A stretch of 64,000 bases of DNA, taken from positions 9,298,979-9,362,978 of the forward strand of contig CM049321.1 of the NCBI GenBank assembly GCA_026874595.1, written 5' to 3'. The position numbers were made by a program, and so were the translations under genes. Source of the stretch: Sipunculus nudus (lineage: Eukaryota; Annelida; Sipuncula; Golfingiida; Sipunculidae). The notes below the pieces were generated by a model that worked only from the letters and a program-made list of their open reading frames with translations, was not told the origin of the DNA and ran no database searches. Below, one piece after another: positions 22,855 through 31,952 of the stretch (within the stretch, counting starts at the first letter, position 1; the number at the start of each line of letters is the position of its first letter).

Positions 22855-23868
22855 TTATGTCAGTGACATAAATTTTGTCACATTTTTCTCTTCAATAAAA
22901 GCCATATGCACAATGGTGGCGCCCACATACAGTGTTTCCGCAATGCCGTGCACTGTGCGCCGACGCCTAACAAACGGATACACGGTCTGTACATTTGAAC
23001 ATCGAGTCCGCATTCTTCGAGATTTCCTGTAGAGTCGGTGATTCCATGCACTGGTGACGCAGTTGAACTCCCCATATTGACGGCGTAACAAATAAAGCGT
23101 ATCGCGTGGTGCAGATAACCAGCGTGTCCCAAAAGGACGCAGGTGTAACGGGAAAAACTGGCTTTTAGTAAGATTCGTGGATATCTCTTTCGTAATCTGA
23201 GTCCAAACATGTGTTGCATTCTGGTAATAAGGTTTGATACTAATATACGGCCATGGACCATATAGGCGGGAGTAAATCCTAAACTCGCAGACTGGCTCAA
23301 AAACAACTTTCCTGTTTATGATTTGCTCACACTCATCCGGAGCTGTTTCCATTGGGTTTCCCAAAGAAATGGACGATCTCACAGCAAGTTCTTTTTGCAT
23401 ATCAAAATATGGCGGCAAAAATGTTTCCAATTTTTCCGCTGTTGCTGTTAGGGTGACTTCCGCCGCCCACGGAAGCATGTCATGTGACATGTATGACCCT
23501 AATAAGGACCCACCCCATAGAACTAATTCAATGGAATTCTTCTGGGCGTGTTCTGTGACTGTGGTCAATATATCCATGAAGATCCCATGAAAATCCGAAT
23601 CAAACGCCCTAGGGAGTATAATTGTGTTTTTCCAACTGTCATATGTATATGGGATTTTTTTCTTATCTCTCTCCGCTGATAAGATAACGACATCGCCGGT
23701 TTGGTGAGTCAGCTCATCATCAAGCTTTAATTCTTGCACTACGTCGATTTTAGTGTCTTTGATATGCAAGAGAGATACGCCCAGATAAAGAAAACACACG
23801 GCTTGCAAGGTGAACATGTAGACGCAAAACGTCCGAAGCCGGAAACGCTGGCGCCATCTGGTGAGCAT
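22855..23868 (-). CDS. LicD/fukutin-like type II membrane protein, copy 1
   Basis: 337 residues. I chose the Met at 23868 because it starts the same protein in both copies and precedes the signal anchor; the frame stays open further up, but into the likely intron. A basic N-terminus (RWRQRFRLR) and a hydrophobic segment at residues 13-34 predict a type II Golgi/ER protein. LicD-like landmarks: WGGSLLGSY at 118-126, MLPW at 131-134, and a C-terminal FPLHLRPFGTRWL then RDTLYLLRRQYG. The family's metal-binding Asp-rich motif after PW is replaced by AAEVT, so it may be a pseudoenzyme. N-glycosylation sequons NAT, NLT and NVT are present. A polypyrimidine tract and ctg (cag on the minus strand) at 23900-23902 suggest an acceptor just upstream, with an unseen 5' exon. 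Family call by motif only. Confidence 0.68.
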   Translation of the reverse strand: MLTRWRQRFRLRTFCVYMFTLQAVCFLYLGVSLLHIKDTKIDVVQELKLDDELTHQTGDVVILSAERDKKKIPYTYDSWKNTIILPRAFDSDFHGIFMDILTTVTEHAQKNSIELVLWGGSLLGSYMSHDMLPWAAEVTLTATAEKLETFLPPYFDMQKELAVRSSISLGNPMETAPDECEQIINRKVVFEPVCEFRIYSRLYGPWPYISIKPYYQNATHVWTQITKEISTNLTKSQFFPLHLRPFGTRWLSAPRDTLYLLRRQYGEFNCVTSAWNHRLYRKSRRMRTRCSNVQTVYPFVRRRRTVHGIAETLYVGATIVHMAFIEEKNVTKFMSLT

Positions 23869-23919
23869 ACTTTGTGAATGTCCAAACTTGATCCAATTCC
23901 TGAAAAAAATATTATATAA

Positions 23920-24255
23920 GGCCAAAAAAAATTAAAGGTATGGTTCTCAGGCACCGCCCGCATCAATTTTAAACCCCCGCATAAAAAATTTTTATTTTGA
24001 TTTTCAATAAAAACTTTCCAATTTTGAGCTGCTGCCGCTCCGACATTTCTTTCAAGAAGATAAAACCATACAATTTCCTTTGTTTTGTAGTGCTTTTACT
24101 TATTTAGCAAAATAAAACTGTTATTTTCATGCTTTTCCTTTATCATTTGACATATTAATCGAAACATACCAACAAATTTAAAATAAAAAAGCGCCCGCCC
24201 GCATTGATTTCTGAAAAAAAGTGCCTGAGAACGATACCTTTTTTTTATTTTGGCC
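23920..24255. mobile_element. MITE with 35-bp terminal inverted repeats, TAA target duplication
   Basis: 336 bp, ends GGCCAAAA...TTTTGGCC. The first ~35 bases (GGCCAAAAAAAATTAAAGG then TATGGTTCTCAGGCA) pair with the inverse of the last ~35 with few mismatches. TAA flanks both sides (23917-23919, 24256-24258). The paralogous site at about 33463 has a single TAA and no insert. TWA duplication and GGCC termini fit a PIF/Harbinger-type MITE; that superfamily call is inference. Confidence 0.85.
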
Positions 24256-25170
24256 TAATTCATATAACTTATTATTATATATAAATATATGATTAAATTT
24301 TATATGATTCATTATTAAATAATAAATATAATTCATCTTTATATACGCTCCCGAGGCACCGGATTTTCACGCTGTCAGCTTTGACCGTTTATGATATATT
24401 TAGACACCAGATGGCAGTTCGTTGTCCGCTAAAAAACGCGCGTCTGATGTGACAAGCAACCAACCAGATGCCAAAAACAAACACTCAACAGGCATCCTGG
24501 CTCAGCCCATAGCTGCGCTTCAAGCGCCGCGTGATATCAGTTTACCGTCGAATTTTAATTGCTCCCTCTGTATTCTCGCATCATCGACCGATTCGATTAT
24601 GACATTATGACTGTGTTAGCGTAGCCATGTAACTGTTGTCTGCAGAACTGAAACCAGCCAGCGAGGTGCCTTAGCGCAGCCTTTGTTGTTATGTTTCGTT
24701 TGAATTACAGCTCACCGGCCTGGCATCCTACGTGCTCAAGGCCCTAAGCAAACCACGTCTGGGGCTCTCTGAGCCTGTGGCCTGTTCAGACGGTTACCGG
24801 GGCGATGAACTGTCACTCAAAACGAAATGAACATGCTTGGCCGTGTCTTCCAGCACAAGGTCTCATCTGATTGGACAAAAAAATACAGTGCTCCCCTCTG
24901 GTGTAGCAATTCAGGATACGCGGTCATAACAAACAGCACTTACGATATAGGAAGCAGGCCTATAGTTAAAGCGCTGTGTAAAGAGCGTAATCTTTATATA
25001 ATTCATTATATAATTCTATATATAAATATATATATATATATATAATTAATGTTTAAGTAATATATTTACACATAAATATTATAATCCATCTTAAAGTCTA
25101 TATAATTAATGATTAAATTATATATATATATATAATTCAACTTTATACAATTCATTATTAAATAATATAT

Positions 25171-26130
25171 ATATTTTAGGAAGCAAAAAAAATATATTTA
25201 TATCTGGAGATCCCCAGAAGCATTCGAAGCTGAATTGACATAAAGCAAAGCAACGCTAAAGGGGCAGTATACGTTAAGAGTACTAACTATTGAAATTATA
25301 AAACAAATACCATGTATAATGTGTTTAACTGAACGGTAATACAATATAATTAATTTAAAATCAATCAAGTTTGTATATCCCCTAAGATAAGGCGAATTGA
25401 AGAAAAATTCAATATAAATTCAATATTTAATTATTCATGTCCGTAAGGAAGATGTCAAAGCCTACAGAAACTGAAACATTCTACCTGAACGGCGGATTCG
25501 GAGCCATGGCTGTTAAATCACCCAAATATAAATGTTTAGGTCTGCATGCATGCATTGTGGGTACCTTATTATTTTAAAAATACCAACAAATATAAGCTTC
25601 TTATAGAAACATGCTTTTTGTACAATTTCTTTCAGCTTTTGTTTTTATTGAAATGGTGTGTTGTTTTATGGAACATGTATCAGACCATCATATATGTAAA
25701 TATGCTAAAATGATTACTGTGTTTTCGGGCAGGTACGCTTTGGGGGGGGGGATGCTTCCGCCCCTAAAGCCCAAGTCTTGATCCACTATAGCTATAACTA
25801 TAGCTCAGATTACCTTTAGTCAACCTATCTTCATAAATGTCTTATATTCATAAATAAACGGTTTAAATATTTCGATCACCTCTCATCATGATTTTTCTTC
25901 AGCAAAATGCTCTGCTTTGGTCTTAAAGTCGCTATTCACCTGCCTTATTTATAGAATCTTTGTAATACCGGCTAACTCTGCATATGCAATATTAAAGAAG
26001 TGAAGGTAATCATAAACATAATCTAGGTAAACATAATCTATTAAACCTTTCGTAAAAATGAGCCAATCCCATGGGTAAAGGCGGTGTCTTTGTATATATC
26101 CACGTGTTTTTATAACATGGGTGGGGGGGG
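25171..26130. other. Copy-1-specific stretch, no gene seen
   Basis: AT-rich, with a poly-G run at 25741-25750 and another at 26122-26135. ORFs are short and lack signatures. Nothing comparable sits at the same place in copy 2. Confidence 0.5.
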
Positions 26131-26610
26131 GGGGGTTGCAAAATTGCCACCGATCGTAATAGAAACCGTTCGGCAGAAACATCTGGCTTCAATTTAGAGA
26201 GTACAGAGTTCTGTAAATGTCAAATACTGCATTGCTTCACATGCTCTAACGAATATCAACTAGTGATCTTTCAATAATTCGGTTACATGTTTTTATCTGT
26301 ATGTTAACACTTGCTCAAGTGCCTTGGGAACAATAGATAAAATGTTTATACCCCAAAGTGGCGTTATAAGACCCATTCCCAGCTAGGGTTACCTTTATTT
26401 AGTTTTTTTGCTTCCTAAATTTTTTTTTTCTTTATAAGTTTTTTTGGTTTTTAAATTTTTTTTCTTTTGCATCCTAACATTTTTTTTGCTTCCTAATTTT
26501 TTTTTGCTTCCTAAAATTTTTTTTTGCTTCCTAAATTTTTTTTGCTTCCTAAATTTTTTTTTGCGAAATTCTGTGTCGAGATCTCGAGATGTTATCTCGA
26601 GATCTCGTCA
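26131..26610 (+). repeat. Block C copy 1: TTTTTTGCTTCCTAAA tract and ATCTCGAGAT palindrome
   Basis: At 26400-26565 the unit gcttcctaaattttttttt recurs about six times. It ends at a perfect hairpin: CGAGATCTCGAGAT (26577-26590), loop GTT, ATCTCGAGATCTCG (26594-26607). The whole block is inverted at 35982-36513. Confidence 0.8.
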
Positions 26611-27607
26611 TAAATATTTTTTTTTTCTGTGTCCTAAATCAGCCACCGTACGATACTGCTTTCTAGCCAATGAAATTTTGCCTTACATTTACTTGGCCTC
26701 TGACTATTATTTAATGGGAGAAGTCGTTGGTCAAATACCGGGTTTGCTGTATGATAGCCATATTTACTCAATAAATAACGATACAGGAACATCTTGTAGG
26801 ATTTACCACGGGCAAAATAGACGACACAGCATTTTAAGTTTAAATCACCAGAAATGGCCGAAAGGTCTGTCCGATGTAAGAATGGTTGTTATCACCAAAC
26901 AACATTTACTCTCAGTCTTTTAGTGAAACGTGATGGTCAAAGAGCTTTAATAGTCGCGGCGGGTACTATCGAAATTTTACCCCTTAAATCGATTAACATT
27001 AATTAAGCCCCTAGCACGTCAAAGTGAATCGACCAAGTGCCGTGACAGGGACCCACTTCTGGGTCGCTAGAGAACAAGGGACGAGCCTTTCCGCCGTGAA
27101 CCCCGGGACAGCCTACTTTAACACAGAGGTAGCATTTAATGGGTCAGTCCATTTATAAACAAGAGGGTGTTAGGTAGCTCTGATGCCTTGCAACCTGACA
27201 ACAACGATACATTATTTGACTAACGGTACACCGGTGAACCATTAAAACCCACGAATCATTGACCGTCACGTACTTATAAATGCTACTACAGATGGCCAAC
27301 TTTCAGGAGTTTTCTGATTATTTCATGAGACATTCACTAATAATGCTATTTAAATGTTTATTTTAAACCTGTTTGGTTTTATGAGAAGAAGAGCCAGGCT
27401 TTTATCTGGGTTGCTTGGTTGGCTTGGTCACTGACCCTCAGACGACAGGGCTGTATGTCACATGCCAGGGAATGTACAGGGACATAATGCAGAATACACA
27501 ATCAGTAATGACCACGTTTTACAATTGAGGGACCATGAAGGAAAAAATATAAGTTGATACAATAAGGAGATTTATTGGTCGCTTTCAAAATCCCTGCACA
27601 TATCGTC

Positions 27608-27610
27608 ATA

Positions 27611-27664
<54 letters not shown>
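27608..27664. repeat. (TA)n microsatellite in block D1
   Basis: 57 bases of TA with one interruption. The partner region in copy 2 carries a CA-rich tract instead. Confidence 0.95.
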
Positions 27665-27667
<3 letters not shown>

Positions 27668-27867
27668 TTTGTTTGTGCGTCAGGTAATTCTATATTTACA
27701 CCTCTGTCAGGTAACATACACAAACTGACCTGGTGGTGTAGACAGAATAAAAGAAAGACAGAAAGAAAAAAAATTTCTGCATCTGCAATTTACGAGGCAC
27801 AAATTGTGATAAAAAATCCATTTTTATGATGTATTTATTTTGAAATTTATGTTTGTTATTTGATTAT

Positions 27868-27915
<48 letters not shown>

Positions 27916-28419
27916 CACTGAAGGTCCTGACATATTACTGAATTTACAGATCATGACATTCATGCACGAGTAATACTGAAGAGAAAACCCCTTACCTTAA
28001 AGCGTAAAATCAAAGCGTTATATCAGTATGTGCTGAGTATATGTACTGAATACACTAAAGCCGTGTCCTCTTACAATTGTCTGTACAACATACACACATT
28101 TGTATCATTACACGTTTCAGAAAGGGCCACTGGAATGAACGTTACGCACAGCATCGTGCTCATTCAAGCGTGGCTTGCTCGCTACCCCTTGCTTCCCATG
28201 ACCGCACCCCAGTTGTCAGAACACTGATAGCCAACGGGTACTATAAATACATACCGCTATTGGATAAGCACAAAGTATCTGATGGGGATATGTTTTTCAT
28301 GATTTCATGCATAATTATAAGCAGGTCAAAGGTATATTACTCTTAATGAGGCCGGACACAGGGACCATGTTCGGACCCTTTCCATAAAGAATCGGTCGGT
28401 CAAGAAATGGAACTTTCAG

Positions 28420-28925
28420 TGGGTTCCTAAGAAAGCACTGCTATCAGGGTTATCCATGCAAACTTTAAGGTTATATGAAGAACCGTAGGGAAAGGTTTTC
28501 GGAAGACCCCCGGGTCAGGGTTTAATAAAGAGAACCCACGAAGGGGTCCTTGAAGGACCCCAGGCGAGGGTTCCATGATGTACTCCAGGAGAGAGTCCTT
28601 GAGAGTCCTAAAAGAGGGCTACCTTAATAACCCCAGGAAGAACCAGTAGAGGGTTCTATGCAGTACCCCATGTAAAGTTCCATGAGGAATCCCACGAGAG
28701 GGTTTCATTAAAAAATCGAAGAGAGTTGTCTGAAGACACACCAAAGGGAGGGTTCCTAAAAATCCCGGGAGAAGCTTACCTGAAGAGCCACAGGACAAAA
28801 TTCCAAACAGAACCCGAGAAGATTGGTCTTTCTATATGATTGGTCTATCAAGATATAGAAAGACTCTCCTCTATAAAGACCCCAACAGAGGTTCCCGCCT
28901 ATCTCTTGAAGGGATTTTGAGGAAA
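28420..28925. repeat. Degenerate ~30-bp minisatellite
   Basis: Repeats of the type GGGTTCCnnnAAGAACCCcaGGAGA, each an imperfect palindrome (GGGTTC against GAACCC). In copy 2 (38150-38515) about 200 bp of the array are missing. Confidence 0.7.
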
Positions 28926-30069
28926 TCAATGTTCCTTAGGGCGTACACATGAACGCCTGTACTTGTACAATATGTTACATAATGTCCTTGATTTGAAAAT
29001 AATATTTATCTTGCATGCTTTATTAACAGACTGACGTTTATTTTGATAGGAAGTCCTGAATACCAAAAGTGCCCGGGTGAACCTTATTTTATTAAGAACT
29101 CTTTGATGGTGTACAGATCATACAGATACAGGGCCATGAAGAGCAATTCAAACACTTATCTTCTGCAAGTTTGTGAATAAACCTTGGAAAGAAGGAAACG
29201 CGGCTTTTGTAGCGAGATGTAGTGAATGACATACAAAAAATAGAGATCATTAATTCTAAAGGATTGTTAATATTGATACAACCACCCGCAAAGAAATGAA
29301 ACAACTCAACTTGGATGGAGTCCAAAATAACTTTTGGCGAACTTGCTAGGCAAAGGGATTGTTTAACCCTTACGTGAAGGTTTAATTTAAAACCGATTCA
29401 ATGCAAGCTCAAGAAAGGGCGTGGTGCAAAAACTTTATATAAATAAATATATATGTGTGTGTGTACTTTTTCCCTACTTACTTAAGAATAGGATTCTTTG
29501 CTCTGGACATTGTTGATTTTGTTAATGTGAAGTTTGGTATTCAAATTATATCTGCATTGTCGGTTGAACTGTCACAAATCTAATCGATCATTGATATTTT
29601 ATGATTACACTGTATGCACAATCCCCCCCCCCCCCACTTCTCTCTCCAGCCCCCTCTCTCTCTATCTCTCTCCCTTGCCTTAAATCATGCAAACAAGATC
29701 TTACTTTCAAAACTCATCTGACGTTTAAACATCAATTGATTGAAAATGATACCAACACATATTCTTTTTTTGTTCTGGTATTTTTTTTTCTTTTTTTTTT
29801 ATTTATTTGTAATCACAAAACATGCCCCAGGGCTCTCTTAAATCTGGCCTTATCTTGATATTGGAAAACCATGCCCTCATTTAAAATATCAAATTTAGTT
29901 AATGATTTTGCCATATTAAGAGCTAAAAGTTGTCATGTAATCTCTTGAAAGCGAACACGTAAGTGTACATATTAAAGCACCGTCAAACTAATTAAAAAAA
30001 TTTATCTTTACAACCAATTAAGGATATCCATCAATGGAATCATGAATATTTATGAGTTTACCTCGCTTT

Positions 30070-30239
30070 TCACCACAACGGGGACCTGGCCCCTCCCAAG
30101 TACTTGGGGTTAGAGTGAGGATCCGGGTGAGGGTGCAATGCCGGATGTAGAGTCTTCATGTACTCAGCCAAACGTTCCTGCATCCGCTTTGTCACTTCTG
30201 GTTTCTCTTTTTTTATATCGTGGTGTTCGGTTGGATCCT
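30070..30239 (-). CDS. Arylsulfatase (ARSB-like) terminal exon, solitary fragment
   Basis: Translation from acceptor gtcacag reads EDPTEHHDIKKEKPEVTKRM then QERLAEYMKTLHPALHPHPD and PHSNPKYLGGARSPLW before TGA. This fits the C-terminus of group B arylsulfatases, where a D-P-x-E-x-x-D element is followed by a helix with QERL-like residues and a closing Gly/Trp-Pro-Trp-like motif. No sulfatase core with the CxPSR active site is visible in the window, so this is a lone last exon carried by the duplication, or the end of a gene whose other exons are remote. The TA array abuts the acceptor. Confidence 0.55.
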
Positions 30240-30247
30240 CTGTGACA

Positions 30248-30249
<2 letters not shown>

Positions 30250-30331
<82 letters not shown>

Positions 30332-30332
30332 G
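30250..30332. repeat. (TA)n microsatellite
   Basis: About 83 bases of near-perfect TA. It abuts the arylsulfatase-like exon on its 5' (minus-strand) side. ORFs translating it (YIYIYI) are artefacts. Confidence 0.95.
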
Positions 30333-31199
30333 AATATGAATGAATAAATGTCTCCTGGACACAGTAAACAAACATGAAACCGGTATGCTTTAAGGTTTTA
30401 TCGGACTCAATTATAAATTAATGATTGATATGTATTAGGTAGTCTTGACTCAGTAGGCATTTATATTAGACTGGTCGGCCCATATATGAAGAACGGCACT
30501 GCAACGGGCATCCATCCTATTGAATCGATCTCCTTGTAAACAACCTAATTTTTTTTTCATTGGGCTACCAATGGTGAATTAACACAACCGAATACATGTA
30601 AACCTGCATAATAAAGAGTGAATCCTTTTTTAATGGTAATCGATGATTTCCTGTTCCGCGATCAAGTAAGCTATCGCCCACATAACCTCGAGCTATACAT
30701 GCTTGAATGTGATAAGGAATTCAACAAACGAGCACGGGCATTTACCAAAATGCCAAGTTACAGCGGGATCATTTTACAACATGGTAGGTGTGAGAAAGTG
30801 CACTAACTTACCTCACGATTGGTCTAGGCGCCATTAAGTGGCAGGGTACCTGTAGAAAATCTAAAGGTTTTTTAATGTTTTGTTGTTGAAAGTTACCGCC
30901 TCCAAATTTAATGCCAGCTTATAACTAATTAAGTACATCCGCAGAATTCCATTCCGGTTTTGGACTACTGACAGAGCAGAAGCACACGCTTCGTTTCTTT
31001 TTATACGGGTGTGTAATCGTCCCTCGAAAGAAGAACTCGAATGAGTGAAACACGACCGTGGGGCACGGCCTTCCCATTTAATATTCCCCCTCGGCTGAGA
31101 TTCGCATTAAAACTGGAAATTTCCTATGTATTCTCTTTTACATTTAAGTGGATTGCCAATTTAAACACAGAACGTTTCACAACATTTGAAAGGTTTTGG

Positions 31200-31921
31200 C
31201 ATGGACGCAGCCATGTATGTTTACACGCTGAGTCAACCAGATTACCTTTAACAAATTGCATCTTTGTTTACACGCTTAGCCAATCAGATACTTTCTTCTC
31301 CAGCAAAAACTGACTGGGTGTTTGGCAGCTTGCCAAACCTGAAGAATCTTTTTATATATTACAGCGTGTGAGTTGAAGTTCACCGGGAGATCACGCGCTT
31401 TTTCAGAGCGTTGTAGGGAACATAAGGTCGCCAAGTTGAATTGGCGGCCATGTTGCTTATATAGGTTCAGGATGGAGGGGGGGGGGGGGGGTCGGGAATG
31501 GTCAAGTGTTTCCTGTAAACTCGCTCACCTGGTGAATATCATTGTGCCCATCCGTCCCCTAGGTGTCGTTTCTACATTTTGACAGTGAGGGTCGGCTCAC
31601 TGTCAAACTTCAAAATAAAAATGTGTTACGGCATTCCAAAGAAACATCTTCAGTTTATATTTCACATGCGTATGCTTACCAAATATTCCTTTTTTTCCCC
31701 GTGAAGTCCTTGCAATAAAAACAACATTGTGTATGTTATTTGCCTTAAACAGTTTCTAATCCAACATATTTGAAGGGGACTACATTCCCCTCTGCACTAC
31801 ATTTTTTACCTAGCCCGCTGGTATATGTAGAAGAAGCAGAGCAGTGTGCGGGTCAGATTGTGCCGCCCATAATCCCTTGTAGGGTTTCTGCTACGAATAA
31901 AATAAAACAACACAGAAATGT
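31200..31921 (-). repeat. Block A copy 2, inverted
   Basis: Reverse complement of 19986-20745, with substitutions and small indels; the poly-G run near 31475 pairs with the poly-C run in copy 1. The helicase-like start codon is on the minus strand at about 31213 but the frame is lost within a few codons. Confidence 0.85.
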
Positions 31922-31952
31922 AAGATTCATAGTACATGTACCTGCAGGGCGG

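Larger units (their letters stand above)
22323..25170 (+). repeat. Block B copy 1
   Basis: Direct partner of 31953-34430. It spans the LicD-like ORF, its 5' flank, a ~600-bp flank with no ORF conserved between copies, and a TA-rich tail. Copy 1 has the MITE; copy 2 has about 21 extra bases near 34071-34091 (gattggctccgtgtattcct) that copy 1 lacks at 24834. Confidence 0.85.
26600..29440 (+). repeat. Block D copy 1
   Basis: Direct partner of 36515-39018. No coding frame survives in both copies: the ORF reaching 26923 has an in-frame stop in copy 2. Contents: a conserved ~500-bp non-coding stretch, TA arrays at 27608-27664 and 27869-27917, and the ~30-bp minisatellite at 28420-28925. A ~50-bp piece (ggccgaaaggtctgtccga near 26855) recurs inverted at about 19945-19985. 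Confidence 0.8.
29440..31105 (+). repeat. Block E copy 1
   Basis: Direct partner of 49900-51572. It contains a poly-C/CT tract, the arylsulfatase-like exon, a long TA array (30250-30332) absent from copy 2, and about 700 bp without a gene. Confidence 0.8.
19986..31134. repeat. Segmental duplication, copy 1
   Basis: Order: block A 19986-20745; unmatched 20990-22320; block B 22323-25170; unmatched 25170-26130; block C 26131-26600; block D 26600-29440; block E 29440-31105 with a short match to 31134. Each block has a partner in 31200-51572. B, D and E are direct; A and C are inverted in copy 2. Copy 1 alone carries the 336-bp MITE. Confidence 0.85.

Noticed and set aside
26444-26923. 159-codon plus-strand ORF
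   Set aside because: The first third translates a poly-T tract (FFF/LPNFF), and the paralogous sequence at about 36660 has an in-frame stop, so it is not conserved as protein.
27502-27829. ORFs on both strands with YIYIYI runs
   Set aside because: Translation of the TA microsatellite.
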